The translations under genes were made by a program, and so were the position numbers. The notes under the pieces are model-generated. The model was not told the DNA's origin, ran no database searches, and worked only from the letters and a program-made list of their open reading frames with translations. Below, one piece after another: positions 47,135-57,437 of a stretch of DNA of 64,000 nucleotides. The stretch covers positions 12,560 through 76,559 of the forward strand of contig DARI01000008.1 in NCBI GenBank assembly GCA_002503285.1, in the 5' to 3' direction. How positions within the stretch are numbered: position 1 is the first letter of the stretch; each line of letters starts with the position of its first letter. The stretch is from Euryarchaeota archaeon UBA557 (GTDB taxonomy: Archaea > Thermoplasmatota > Poseidoniia > Poseidoniales > Thalassarchaeaceae).

Positions 47135-48907
47135 CTAATTGCCTATTTCTAATTCACCTGTTTGAACCTTCCATAACCTTGAGTATAGTCCATTATTCAT
47201 TAACAGGGAATCGTGAGTTCCAGATTCAGATACTTGGCCCCCTTCTATTACTGCAATTATATCTGCATTTCTAACAGTAGATAGTCTATGGGCGATAATC
47301 AAAGTTGTCTTATTTTCAGATATTTTCTCAATGGACCTTTGTAATGCCGCCTCTGTTTCATTGTCCACATTGCTAGTGGCCTCATCTAGAATTAAAATTG
47401 GAGCATTCTTTAATACTGCTCTAGCAATAGCAAGTCGTTGCCTTTGCCCTCCAGAAAGTTTATGTCCATCTTCACCAATATTGGTGTCCCACTTATTTGG
47501 TAATTCTTCTATAAAGGCTAATGCCTCGCCAATTTTGGCTGCATTGATAATTTCATCTTGGCTAGCATCTGGGTTGCCATACAAAATATTTTCACGGACG
47601 GAACCTGGAAATAAAGTAGTATTTTGACTAACTAAGCCAATAGATTTACGTAAAGAATTTAGAGTTAAATTACGAACATCAAATCCATCTATAGATATTT
47701 TTCCATTTGATGAATCATGAAAACGCAATAATAATCTAATCAATGTTGTTTTACCAGAACCGGTAGCACCTACAAGGCCTACTGTTGAGCCTGAAGGAAT
47801 AGATAAGTTAAGATTCTTCAATACCTCTTCTCTATTAGAATATGCAAAGTTAATATTTTTAAAATTAATATCCCCTTGAATAGATTCTAATGAGTGATTT
47901 CCCTCAACAATCCCTACTTTAGTATCAAGTAAATCAAGTACACGTGTTGTTGAAGCCATAGCCCTTTGGTAAAGATCAAAAGTTTGACCCAATCTAGTTA
48001 ATGGCCATAATAGACGTTGAGTGATGAATACAATTACCGAATAAGCTCCAAGGCTTAATTCCCCCTCCAGCGCAAGCCAACCACCGACCAGCATATTTGC
48101 AGTAAATGCAAATAGGATAGCCATTCTAATTAAAGGAACAAAGGATGCCGAAAGCTTGATTGCATCTCTATTAGCATCTCTATATGATGCAGATGCCATT
48201 TCAACTCGTTTAATTTCCCTGTTCTCTGCAGTAAATGATTTTATAGTTGTAATACCTTGTAAATTATTATTTAATGTTGAATTCAAATCACTCACTTCTT
48301 TTCGAACATTGGAGTACCTTACTCCTATTTTTCTTTGAAAGAGGAAAGATCCTCCGACGATTACGGGTACAGGCAAAATAGCCCATATTGCAACTTCTGG
48401 GGCTAAAAATAGCATTATTCCTCCAACTACAAAAACCGTAGTGGCAACTTGAAAAAGATCATTAGCACCTTGATCCAAAAATCTTTCTAACTGGTTAACA
48501 TCATCATTCATTACTGACATCAATCCTCCAGTTGTCTGTTCTGAGAACCATTGCATCTCCAAATCTTGAATATGTGAATATGCATCCATCCTTAGATCAT
48601 GTTGTGCAGTTTGAGCAAGATTTCGCCAAAGGACATCATATAGATATTGAAAAATAGATTCCAAAATCCATATGATGGCAGTAGCAGCAGTTAGTAGCAG
48701 AAATTGATCTTTTGGGTCTGGGTACCAAGTTGCCAAATAAGACTCTTCCTTTAGTGCAACAACATCGATTGCCATCCCAATCAATAAAGGAGGAGCAAGG
48801 TCCCATATTTTATTTAAAATTGAGCAAATAGAGGCGAGTATTACGGTTGACCTATGCCGCCTGAGGTGAGATAGAAGGCGAATCAATGGGTGCCTAGACT
48901 CTGCCAT
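47135..48907 (-). CDS. ABC exporter, fused permease and ATPase (MsbA-like)
   Basis: A half-transporter of 590 residues: six transmembrane helices in residues about 20-320 (WSEQTTGGLMSVMNDDV, typical coupling-helix region), then the ATPase domain with Walker A GATGSGKTTL, signature LSGGQRQR, Walker B ILILDEATSNVD and the H-loop IIAHRLST. It probably homodimerises and exports a lipid or hydrophobic compound; the substrate is not predictable. A TATA-like ATATGATTATATT lies 35-45 bases before the ATG. Confidence 0.92.
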   Translation of the reverse strand: MAESRHPLIRLLSHLRRHRSTVILASICSILNKIWDLAPPLLIGMAIDVVALKEESYLATWYPDPKDQFLLLTAATAIIWILESIFQYLYDVLWRNLAQTAQHDLRMDAYSHIQDLEMQWFSEQTTGGLMSVMNDDVNQLERFLDQGANDLFQVATTVFVVGGIMLFLAPEVAIWAILPVPVIVGGSFLFQRKIGVRYSNVRKEVSDLNSTLNNNLQGITTIKSFTAENREIKRVEMASASYRDANRDAIKLSASFVPLIRMAILFAFTANMLVGGWLALEGELSLGAYSVIVFITQRLLWPLTRLGQTFDLYQRAMASTTRVLDLLDTKVGIVEGNHSLESIQGDINFKNINFAYSNREEVLKNLNLSIPSGSTVGLVGATGSGKTTLIRLLLRFHDSSNGKISIDGFDVRNLTLNSLRKSIGLVSQNTTLFPGSVRENILYGNPDASQDEIINAAKIGEALAFIEELPNKWDTNIGEDGHKLSGGQRQRLAIARAVLKNAPILILDEATSNVDNETEAALQRSIEKISENKTTLIIAHRLSTVRNADIIAVIEGGQVSESGTHDSLLMNNGLYSRLWKVQTGELEIGN

Positions 48908-49029
48908 AGATGTCGCTAATTACAATGTTTTTTAATATAATCATATATTAATACCTTAAAGAGATAAAAATGGAACATCGGGCCACATTAGTATAATTGA
49001 TTTAAGATAATATTTAATTGTTAATGAAC

Positions 49030-50517
49030 TCATGTTTGCCATTCGACGAATTCCTCCACAGGCAGAGAATATTCATCTGAATTTGGCCAATTTAACAATC
49101 CAGCAAGAAAAATTATAGCTGATTGATTTGCAAATTTTGTAGAAATTTCAATATCCAGTAAACCTTCACAACCATACGCCTCACATCCTATTGGTGCAAA
49201 TGCATAATGTCCAGAATTATTCAATATTGCATAATAGATTAAACTGTTACCAAGTGAAAAAGCAGTATTATTTACTTCAGTTATTGTAGTAGTATCATCC
49301 AAATTACCTGATAAAATCATAGTAGGTACTCCAACTTTTGAAATTCCTTGATCGAGTATCGAACCATTCCAAGGAGATAATAATAAAGCCCCCCATATTC
49401 TATCATCTTTGAACTGACTTATTCCATTATTAGAATAATTATTTTCCAAATTATCTTTGATTTTACAAATTACTAATTCTTCTTGGTTACATCTATCTTC
49501 AAGATCCGAAGTTAATATCTCAGCACCAGACAATAACATTGAATTGTACCCTCCCGTTGATTGACCTATCATTGCATATCCTTCATTTGGAGATATACAA
49601 TTTTCAAACGGACCGGAAATACCATTTTGCCTTATTAACCAGTCAAATGAATCTTTAATATCCGAAGGCATTGAAAGAATGGCTTGGTGGAAATAATCTA
49701 TGTTTATGTCCCATATAGTCATATGTGGATGATCAGGGGCAACGGAAATAAATCCATGACTTGCCAAATGGGACATTAAGAAAGATGATCCCCATCTAAT
49801 ACTTGGAAATCCATGACTATACATTGCAACTGGCCTTAATTCTGAACAATCAGGTAAAGCATCTTCCAATCCAGAGTCGCCGAAAGTAGAATCATAGACT
49901 ACATTATCTCCTGTGATATCATTTGTTGGATACCAAACCTGTATAGTGATTTCGTGACCTCTTGGAGACATGTAAGACAGTTCCATTGAGCCGACATTGA
50001 ATGGCCCTTCTGAGTTTAGAGACGTGAACGGAGTAAGGGCGAACTGATCGGTAATATCTAGGATACCATCATTATCATCGTCGTCGTCAAGGTTATCTCC
50101 TATATTGTCGCCATCATTATCTGACCATTCTAAACCATAATTAGGAAAAGCATCAATATTATCCCCATAACCATCGCCATCAGAATCATGTGATTCACTC
50201 CTGTCATTTGGAAATACATCTTCATTATCGCCATATCCATCATTATCTGAATCTTTAGATTCATCTGAATTAAAAGGGAATATATCTAATTCATCTAAAA
50301 CACCATCTGAATCATCATCTTGATCGCATGCATCGCCTTGGCCATCGCCATCAAAATCTTCCTGGCTTGGATTAGATTCCTGTATACAATTATCAATATC
50401 ATCAAATAATCCATCTCCATCGGTATCATTTGAAGTCAGGCATCCAGATATTAAAGCAGTCAATATCATAATAAACAAAAAGATATGCATTGTATTTGAA
50501 CAAGATAATTTCAACAT
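49030..50517 (-). CDS. Lipoprotein with TSP3 calcium repeats and an alpha/beta-hydrolase domain
   Basis: A signal peptide ends in the lipobox LISGC (Cys about 26), so the mature protein is probably lipid-anchored outside. Residues about 30-155 are thrombospondin type 3 repeats (DTDGDGLFDDIDNC, DNDGYGDNEDVFPND and so on). Then comes an alpha/beta-hydrolase resembling PAF-acetylhydrolase or dienelactone hydrolase, with HGFPS, the nucleophile elbow GQSTGG, an Asp in SGNLDDTT and a final His in NNSGHYAF. Substrate unknown. ATG 50490 is an alternative start giving a shorter signal peptide. Confidence 0.82.
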   Translation of the reverse strand: MLKLSCSNTMHIFLFIMILTALISGCLTSNDTDGDGLFDDIDNCIQESNPSQEDFDGDGQGDACDQDDDSDGVLDELDIFPFNSDESKDSDNDGYGDNEDVFPNDRSESHDSDGDGYGDNIDAFPNYGLEWSDNDGDNIGDNLDDDDDNDGILDITDQFALTPFTSLNSEGPFNVGSMELSYMSPRGHEITIQVWYPTNDITGDNVVYDSTFGDSGLEDALPDCSELRPVAMYSHGFPSIRWGSSFLMSHLASHGFISVAPDHPHMTIWDINIDYFHQAILSMPSDIKDSFDWLIRQNGISGPFENCISPNEGYAMIGQSTGGYNSMLLSGAEILTSDLEDRCNQEELVICKIKDNLENNYSNNGISQFKDDRIWGALLLSPWNGSILDQGISKVGVPTMILSGNLDDTTTITEVNNTAFSLGNSLIYYAILNNSGHYAFAPIGCEAYGCEGLLDIEISTKFANQSAIIFLAGLLNWPNSDEYSLPVEEFVEWQT

Positions 50518-50562
50518 CTAATCTCTCCTCATGGAATGCGATAAATAAAGTTGTACTATCAT

Positions 50563-51624
50563 TTAAAACACCATATCAGTCCAAGTTTCTGCCCACAAAT
50601 CATAGATTGCTATACTTAAATTACCAGTAGAATTAGTTCTTACGGTGTATATGTCTCCATTTGATACTAGGTTTTCTCCAAGATAGTCGACCCAATTAAA
50701 TTCCCACCAAGAACCATCATCTATAGTAAAATTTGCAGCCTTTAAGTCTAATCTCATTGAAATTATTGAAGTTGCGTTACTTCCATTTACAGTTAAACCA
50801 TGTATTTCTAGTTCATCTGGATTGATGTCAATAGAGAGTGTATCTGAAATTATTCCGGACCAATAAGTAAGATTATCGTCATTCACAATAGGGTCTGGAT
50901 TGAGAATAAATGGTGCGGGCGCCCTAATAAAACCATTATTTATAGATATAGAAACATTTTCAGTAGATACTTTAAGGATAAAATTATCAGTATCTGAGTA
51001 TGTTTCAATTGCGACTATAACTGGGGGGATGCCACGAGTTTCTACATATATGGAGTGAGTTTGATTAATTGCAGTTGCAACTAATTGGTTTGATGTGAGA
51101 TCAACGGATATAGTCCAGTCCAAGTTAGATATATCATTAGTATTAAATGCAAATGGAGGCCAAAATCCATCCGGATTCTCTGCAGCAGATTTTGCTAATT
51201 TAATAAAAGGATTGGAATAACCTGTTATTTGATCTCTGCCTTCATACCATTCATTGCCGACTCTGTAATTATTAGTCTCATTACCTTCAATGTACTCATT
51301 ATCTATTATAATTGATTCACCCAATACTAATCTAGATGAAATAGAACTCAAACCTGATTCTTCGTCTTTAGCCACATTCCAATATATTTCACCTCTTTGA
51401 CTTTGTTGTTCGGATACCAAATATGCCTCTACACGGAGTTGCGGATATAACTGTGAATAAGAAATAATATCGAATGCATTTTCTTGAGATAATAGATTTG
51501 AAAATGATTCTACTGAGAAGTCAAAGCAGTTTTCATCCTCGCATATATCAGAAATAGGCACAGTTAAACAGCCTGAAGTAAACGATAAAATAGTTATTAT
51601 CGTCATGGAATATGCTGCCCTCAT
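50563..51624 (-). CDS. Putative lipoprotein, unknown function
   Basis: A signal peptide with lipobox FTSGC (Cys about 19) is followed by ~330 residues of alternating strands without recognised motif and without further hydrophobic helices. It lies 45 bases upstream of the TSP3 hydrolase lipoprotein in the same direction, so the two probably form a unit. Extracytoplasmic beta-rich domains are likely, the ligand unknown. Confidence 0.65.
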   Translation of the reverse strand: MRAAYSMTIITILSFTSGCLTVPISDICEDENCFDFSVESFSNLLSQENAFDIISYSQLYPQLRVEAYLVSEQQSQRGEIYWNVAKDEESGLSSISSRLVLGESIIIDNEYIEGNETNNYRVGNEWYEGRDQITGYSNPFIKLAKSAAENPDGFWPPFAFNTNDISNLDWTISVDLTSNQLVATAINQTHSIYVETRGIPPVIVAIETYSDTDNFILKVSTENVSISINNGFIRAPAPFILNPDPIVNDDNLTYWSGIISDTLSIDINPDELEIHGLTVNGSNATSIISMRLDLKAANFTIDDGSWWEFNWVDYLGENLVSNGDIYTVRTNSTGNLSIAIYDLWAETWTDMVF

Positions 51625-51746
51625 ACATTATCCTAAAGAGACGTTATTGATGAGTGTATTCAATAAATTAGTTTTCAAACGATTATATTTTGTGCGTTGT
51701 GGCTATATGTGATTGCTGATTGGAGAGGGTTAAGGAGTGTATTGGG

Positions 51747-52637
51747 ATGCCATTTAACATCTTAGTAGTCTATAAAAAAAACTTTGAAGACATTCATGAT
51801 AAAGCCCTTGAAGACATTAGGGCAGTATTGGATAATTTAGTTTCGAAAAGAGACATAAGAGTAGACTATACAGTAAGGGAAACCGTTCGTAGATCTGATT
51901 TCATAGGTAGAAACTTGGCGATAATATTAGGAGGTGATGGGACATTGACATCAATAGTCCATTCCATTGATTCTGAAACTCCAGTAATGGGAGTTAATAG
52001 CCACCCTAGGGAAATCAGTAGTGACGGTTCTTATGGATTTTATATGGGGAGTGAGCCTAAGTTCTTTGCAGATGACATACTTAAAGCAATAGAGGGAAAA
52101 GGAATTATTAACTCACTTCCAAGGCTTCAAGCTAAAATTGAGACACCTAGTGGCAAGATTCTAGTTTCTGATCCTGCACTAAATGATTTATTAGTAGCGA
52201 ATACGCATCAATATCAACCATCAAAATATAGAATAGAAAGATTTGCAGATGCAACCAATGACAGCATCGATACAGTCCAAAGATCTTCTGGCTGTTTATT
52301 TTCTACATTCTTAGGCCAAGGTGCTTGGTTCAGGCATGTTGCAAATATTGAAGGTGCGAGATTTCCAATTGATGAAGTTGGAGAGCGTTATCTATTTGTC
52401 TCAAGAGATCTTCCAAGGAGTGAGCGTTTGGAAGATGGATCTTATTGGTCATGGACAGACAAGAAAACTGTATTGACAAGTGACATGCATAGAGGATATG
52501 TAGTCAGTGATGGATGGGAAGAAACTCATTTTGCAAGAGGTTCCATAATTACAGTAAGTATGGATGGACCTAAATTAAAATTACTAACTTTTAGGAGCAC
52601 CATGCACGATAGAGTCGCACATTGGATAGAATCATGA
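51747..52637 (+). CDS. nadK: NAD kinase
   Basis: Phosphorylates NAD to NADP. The ATP-binding GGDGTLTSIV is intact, NDLLVAN occupies the place of the usual NE-D substrate motif, and SSGCLFSTFLGQGAW and FRSTMHDRV follow. 296 residues. The frame opens at 51720 with TTG; ATG 51747 (MPFNILVVYKK) fits the family and has GGAG upstream. A TATA-like GATTATATTTT lies about 60 bases before. It is isolated between divergent lipoproteins and the convergent transporter. Confidence 0.85.
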   Translation: MPFNILVVYKKNFEDIHDKALEDIRAVLDNLVSKRDIRVDYTVRETVRRSDFIGRNLAIILGGDGTLTSIVHSIDSETPVMGVNSHPREISSDGSYGFYMGSEPKFFADDILKAIEGKGIINSLPRLQAKIETPSGKILVSDPALNDLLVANTHQYQPSKYRIERFADATNDSIDTVQRSSGCLFSTFLGQGAWFRHVANIEGARFPIDEVGERYLFVSRDLPRSERLEDGSYWSWTDKKTVLTSDMHRGYVVSDGWEETHFARGSIITVSMDGPKLKLLTFRSTMHDRVAHWIES

Positions 52638-52642
52638 ATATC

Positions 52643-53395
52643 TCAAAGTATTTGTTCGAGGAATAATTTTGTCCTATCATGTTGAGGATTATCAAAGAAA
52701 ACATCTGGCGTATTTTCTTCAATTAGTAGACCTTCGTCGAATAATATGACACGGTCTGCAACTTCTTTGGCGAATCCCATCTCATGAGTAACTACAATCA
52801 TCGTAATATCCCTTTTTGCCAAGTCTATCATGACATCTAGGACTTCTTTTATCATTTCAGGATCAAGGGCAGATGTTGGCTCATCGAATAGCATAATCTT
52901 GGGATCCATTGCTAATGCTCTCGCAATAGCAACACGCTGTTGTTGACCTCCAGATAATCCGCTAGGATATTTGTAGGCTTGTTCAGGTATTCCGACTCTC
53001 TCCAAAAGTGTTAGGGCTTTCTTTTCTGCATCTTGTTTTGACATGCCTTTTACTTTCATGGGCGCTAGTGTAATATTTTCCATTATTGTTAGATGCGGAA
53101 AAAGATTGAATTGTTGGAAAACAAACCCGACTTCGGATCTTATGTATTTCAAGTCAGCCACCGTAGTATCATCATCTATTCCTATTCCATCTACTTCAAT
53201 AGTTCCTGCACTGTGAGGCTGGAGCCTGTTTAAGGTCCTAATAAATGTGGATTTACCAGATCCAGATGGGCCCAAAACTACAATTATTTCACCCCGGGTA
53301 ACTTTCATATCAATTCCTTTTAGTGCCCAAAAGTCACCAAAATTTACTTTCACGCCTTTCGTTTCAATAATTACTTCATCACTATCTGTACTCAT
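52643..53395 (-). CDS. aapP: Amino-acid ABC transporter ATPase (AapP/GlnQ type)
   Basis: A 250-residue polar amino-acid ATPase: Walker [10 protein letters not shown], the Q-loop region [12 protein letters not shown], signature LSGGQQQR, Walker [14 protein letters not shown] and VTHEMGFA. Its ATG overlaps the permease stop by 4 bases. It drives the two permeases upstream in the AapJQMP-like unit. Confidence 0.94.
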   Translation of the reverse strand: MSTDSDEVIIETKGVKVNFGDFWALKGIDMKVTRGEIIVVLGPSGSGKSTFIRTLNRLQPHSAGTIEVDGIGIDDDTTVADLKYIRSEVGFVFQQFNLFPHLTIMENITLAPMKVKGMSKQDAEKKALTLLERVGIPEQAYKYPSGLSGGQQQRVAIARALAMDPKIMLFDEPTSALDPEMIKEVLDVMIDLAKRDITMIVVTHEMGFAKEVADRVILFDEGLLIEENTPDVFFDNPQHDRTKLFLEQIL

Positions 53396-54981
53396 GCTAC
53401 ATCTCCTCCTCCTTCATTAGTCAAACCTAGACTTTTTTCTATCCTCATAGATATTCTTGAAAGATAGAAAGCGAATATCCAAAATATCAAAGCCGTGACA
53501 TATAATGGCTCAAGGAAGTCATCCAAATATCCAGGTGAAGTATTTGGTAGATCTTTTGCAAGTTTAAAGAAATCCAAGATATTAATTATGAATAGGAGCG
53601 TAGTATCCTTCCATAATCCGATGAAAACACTGACAATTGATGGAAGTGTCGTACGTACTGCATTAGGAAGTTCAACTTGCAATTTGGTTTGCATCGGAGA
53701 TAATCCAAGGGCGAGAGCGGCTTCTTTTTGACCACTATCAACAGCCTGTAATCCTCCCCTTAGGACCTCTGCAATATAGCATCCTCCGAATAATCCAAAA
53801 ATCATCAGTAATCGTATTATGTCTTCTACTTCCATAAATGGATCGATAATATCTGGAAGAAGGAAAACAGCAAAATATAGCCAACAAATAAGTGGCCCCG
53901 AACGGACTGTTTCGATTAGTGTAACAGCAGGATACTTGAAGAAAGGCAATTTACTCTGGCGGGCGAATGCCAAAATTACTCCGACGCCGAAACCTAATAC
54001 GCAGCCTGCCGTAGCTACTAGTAAATTAACAAAAAGACCACCCCATTGAGATGCCTCTACTCCTCCGCATCGAGATATTTGTATTTCTGATGAGGATATA
54101 CCAAAGACATTAGCACACAAAGATTGTACAGAATCTGGAGGATTCATTATAAAAATAGAATAAAAGAAAACGAAAACCGCAGCAATTCCGAGGTATGATC
54201 TTAATTTATTTGCCTTATAATCTTCTGATTTTAAGCAGTATCTATAAGCTTGAAAATATGAAAAATACGCAACTACGGTTGCACCTAATATTTTAGTAAA
54301 TGGGCCCATGTGATTGTAATTTTCTGGGTAAACATGAGAACCCCCAATCGCAGCAAAAATCGATATCAATGAAAAGATTCCAAAAGAGATGATAAATTTG
54401 AGAGGATTATCTTTTGTTGTACCATATGCCGCTGGTATCACAATATAAACGAGATATAATACTGACCATAATCTCCAACTTTGATTAGGATAATAGGACT
54501 GAGTAACGGCTTCGAACATTTGTTGACCAAATAATAATAAAAGTCGTCCTTGCCATACAACATCCCAGTCTGCTTCTATAAATATGAAATGCCCGAGACC
54601 GCTAGTTACGGAGAAAATTATCCAAGCGCTAAATATTCCCAATAATGCAGTTCCCGTACTCCTAATGAATGTTAATTTTAGGATTGATGATATAATAAAG
54701 AATGATAAAAAGAAAAAGGATATTGAAGATAGTAGCGAGTACAGAATTATTTTGAACGATGAATCTAGAAGTATTTCATAAAATGGAGACCATTCTCCTG
54801 AACTTTCAACAAATACATAATTAGTAAATAGATAAATAGAAGCCATAAGTGAAAATGAGAATGAAAGAATAGAAAATAATATACTATTATTAGGACTAAT
54901 ATATCCCTTCATAGGTTTTCCAATTACAGATTCCTCAATCTCTAGAACCCCAGACGATATTTTGTCGTAGAAAGAAATCAT
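53392..54981 (-). CDS. aapM: Amino-acid ABC permease, AapM-like, with N-terminal TM extension
   Basis: The C-terminal ~220 residues (about 310-529) are a HisM-type permease with the ATPase-coupling EAA loop [22 protein letters not shown] and [13 protein letters not shown]. Ahead of them lies a region with several helices and Trp/Tyr-rich loops. The usual AapM length is ~380 residues, so about 140 residues of additional N-terminal membrane sequence are present. Overlaps aapQ and aapP by 4 bases each, so translation is coupled. Confidence 0.9.
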   Translation of the reverse strand: MISFYDKISSGVLEIEESVIGKPMKGYISPNNSILFSILSFSFSLMASIYLFTNYVFVESSGEWSPFYEILLDSSFKIILYSLLSSISFFFLSFFIISSILKLTFIRSTGTALLGIFSAWIIFSVTSGLGHFIFIEADWDVVWQGRLLLLFGQQMFEAVTQSYYPNQSWRLWSVLYLVYIVIPAAYGTTKDNPLKFIISFGIFSLISIFAAIGGSHVYPENYNHMGPFTKILGATVVAYFSYFQAYRYCLKSEDYKANKLRSYLGIAAVFVFFYSIFIMNPPDSVQSLCANVFGISSSEIQISRCGGVEASQWGGLFVNLLVATAGCVLGFGVGVILAFARQSKLPFFKYPAVTLIETVRSGPLICWLYFAVFLLPDIIDPFMEVEDIIRLLMIFGLFGGCYIAEVLRGGLQAVDSGQKEAALALGLSPMQTKLQVELPNAVRTTLPSIVSVFIGLWKDTTLLFIINILDFFKLAKDLPNTSPGYLDDFLEPLYVTALIFWIFAFYLSRISMRIEKSLGLTNEGGGDVA

Positions 54982-57419
54982 ATTTTCACACTCGTTACTC
55001 GGGCATTAAACCAATTCATTATAGCAGAAATTAATAGACTTCCAAATTGGTAAGTTACCAAAAGAAGGATAAATAAGGGTATTACTTTGCCAACGTTATT
55101 TGACATTACAAGGAATTGATAAAATATGTCATTATAAGCTACTATTATTGCTAAACTTGAGTTTTTCCAAACATTCATAAATTGATTATTCAATAAAGGT
55201 ATCATGCTTCTAAGAGCCTGTGGCAATATCACCAATCTTAATCTTTGAAAGGGACTGAGCCCAAGTGATATGGCTGCTTCAACTTGCCCTCTCGGCAAAG
55301 ATTGGATACTACCTCTGACAATTTCAGCAACTACAGAAGCAGTGAACAGAGTCAAACCTAAAACCATGGCAATAAATGGAGGAGTAATCTCAAAGCCGGT
55401 ATTTTCTAAGATACCCCATGACCCAGGTGAGCTTGAGGGCTGATTAAAATCAGGAAGAGAGAATCCACCTGAAACCGCAATTCCTACTGCAATTGAGATA
55501 GAAATAGCCCATATAGTTAATCTTTTACGGATGCCTTCATCAGTATCATCTATGAATAAAACATTTATGCCAGAATCATCTACATTTGTATATATGTAAA
55601 ATGAATATAGTAAAATTAGTGAGCCAATTAAAAATGCCAAACCACCGCTACCTGAAGTAAAAAATGGATATGCGAATATAACAAATAATAATAATCCTGA
55701 TAATATAATGATATCTGCAGCTAAAGTTTCAATTTTCCAGCCCAATTTTGAGAAAGGCCTGGATAATAAATTATGCCCTCCTTTACCGCCAGATATACGT
55801 GGTTCGACCCTAGATTTATGTCTTAGAAAAATTCTGACTGATCCAAGAATAATTATTCCAATCATTAATCTTGAATAATCGGCGATAGTGGTTATCCAAA
55901 TACCTTGATTATTGAAAAATATTCTCCCATTTCCAATATTTTGAATATTCTTCATACCCATCGGAAATTGGTGCCCCATCTGAGTTGCAACCAAGAAAAG
56001 AAGAACGGCCAAGGGTAAATTTCGAAATACTTCTACATAAACAGTAGCAAGATTTGAGGCTAACTTGTTAGATGACAATCTAGTCACCCCTACTATTATT
56101 CCGAGTATAGTACAAAAGAATATACTAACTAATGTAACTCTAGCAGAATTTATTATGGCCGCTTTGTAGAAAAGCCACCTTGAATCAGCACCAGGAGTAA
56201 CTTCAAACGGCCATGTATTTACTCTGAATGTATTTCCATCTTCCATGAAATCATACACTAGTTCCCATCTATTTCTCATAACTGTATCAGGATGGTGTAA
56301 TAAATACATAAATCTGAGAAGCAGATATAGGAAGAATGGTAAACCAATCATAAATATTAATGAAGAGGTCCGGTGCTCTTGTACTGAAGGCTGAGACAAT
56401 TCCTTAGACAAAGTTATCGACCAATATGCCACATTAATCAATAATATGAGAGATAATATGGGTATCAAATTATCAGAAATTATGGGATATAATGGAATTT
56501 GAATCGTGAATATTATGAATATGATGATTGAAGTTAAAGAAAATGTAAGTCCGATGTCGCCCTTTAATTTATCAATTATATTATTACTTCTTAAACTGAA
56601 AAATTTTGATACATTATTCTGCATCAGAAGAGAAGATGTTAATACTGCGCCGCCGATAAAGAAAAATGGTACTTGCGTACTTGATGAAAGATCTAAAAAT
56701 GGGATCGTAAAATATGAGATAAATAGCATTGTCATTGCAAAAAAAGATGATTCACAACTTCTTAATCCAAAATTGACAAATAAACCTATACCGAAACCAA
56801 ATAAAGCCCCTTTAGCAAAGGTAGTGATTAATGAAAGAACAGGCAAAGTAGAAATATTTCCCTCCAATAATATCCCTAATACCCCACCAATAATAATCCA
56901 TAATGGCATTATTTGCGCATAATAAAAAATATTATCGAAAATAATATTATCAAATAAAGGAAATTTTGATGAAATTTTATTAGGCTCGGAAAAGGCTTCT
57001 TCTATCTCATTTTGTATTAGTAAATACGATACCAACAAGAATCCTCCAATTGACAATAGCAGAGTTTCCAATGAATAATAGGAAACATTTTGTTGAACTC
57101 CTGTGAATGATAAGTCCCTAGACATAGCTGTGACATATTTGGCCGATGAATTAAGAAATTTATTAGAGTAAAACCAAAAGAAAATGATAGATAATATGAA
57201 AAATATATTGTCTTTAATTTTATTTGAATGGCTAAAAAAGAAAAAGAAGAAAATGGGAAAAATATGTGAAAGTAGATTGCCTTTGGTATTGTCATCTTCT
57301 TTTTCTACTGAAGAAAATGTTGTAGAAGAATTTACCAATATAATGCATCCTGAAATAATATTAAAAAAATAGACCTCTGGAGGAGATTTCCCCTCCAGAG
57401 GTTTGTGTAACTCCGTCAA
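54978..57419 (-). CDS. aapQ: Amino-acid ABC permease, AapQ-like, with very long N-terminal TM region
   Basis: Residues about 410-813 are a canonical AapQ/BztB permease (YVEVFRNLPLAVLLFL, EAA loop RGQVEAAISLGLSPFQRLRLVILPQALR, WKNSSLAIIVAY). The first ~400 residues add some 9-10 hydrophobic helices, twice the family's normal size. The extreme N-terminus is doubtful: codons 1-20 lie in a strong hairpin and U-run, and codons 55-62 are a Phe run from poly-T. The next in-frame ATG is residue 99, after a plausible helix at 70-87, so the true start may be a non-ATG codon between. Follows aapJ by 18 bases. Confidence 0.82.
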   Translation of the reverse strand: MTELHKPLEGKSPPEVYFFNIISGCIILVNSSTTFSSVEKEDDNTKGNLLSHIFPIFFFFFFSHSNKIKDNIFFILSIIFFWFYSNKFLNSSAKYVTAMSRDLSFTGVQQNVSYYSLETLLLSIGGFLLVSYLLIQNEIEEAFSEPNKISSKFPLFDNIIFDNIFYYAQIMPLWIIIGGVLGILLEGNISTLPVLSLITTFAKGALFGFGIGLFVNFGLRSCESSFFAMTMLFISYFTIPFLDLSSSTQVPFFFIGGAVLTSSLLMQNNVSKFFSLRSNNIIDKLKGDIGLTFSLTSIIIFIIFTIQIPLYPIISDNLIPILSLILLINVAYWSITLSKELSQPSVQEHRTSSLIFMIGLPFFLYLLLRFMYLLHHPDTVMRNRWELVYDFMEDGNTFRVNTWPFEVTPGADSRWLFYKAAIINSARVTLVSIFFCTILGIIVGVTRLSSNKLASNLATVYVEVFRNLPLAVLLFLVATQMGHQFPMGMKNIQNIGNGRIFFNNQGIWITTIADYSRLMIGIIILGSVRIFLRHKSRVEPRISGGKGGHNLLSRPFSKLGWKIETLAADIIILSGLLLFVIFAYPFFTSGSGGLAFLIGSLILLYSFYIYTNVDDSGINVLFIDDTDEGIRKRLTIWAISISIAVGIAVSGGFSLPDFNQPSSSPGSWGILENTGFEITPPFIAMVLGLTLFTASVVAEIVRGSIQSLPRGQVEAAISLGLSPFQRLRLVILPQALRSMIPLLNNQFMNVWKNSSLAIIVAYNDIFYQFLVMSNNVGKVIPLFILLLVTYQFGSLLISAIMNWFNARVTSVKI
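57363..57402 (-). terminator. Strong hairpin plus U-run between aapJ and aapQ
   Basis: ACCTCTGGAGG (57373-57383) and CCTCCAGAGGT (57392-57402) form a perfect 11-pair stem with an 8-base loop. On the minus-strand RNA it is followed within three bases by seven U (57369-57363). It lies 36 bases after the aapJ stop. This is the shape of an intrinsic terminator or attenuator that would give more binding protein than permease. It overlaps the apparent aapQ start. Confidence 0.8.
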
Positions 57420-57437
57420 TGCGAATCGTTATCTGAA

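Noticed and set aside
57184..57372. Lys-rich plus-strand frame opposite the permease N-terminus
   Set aside because: Complement of the poly-T tract; no start signal or similarity, though it flags the odd composition there.
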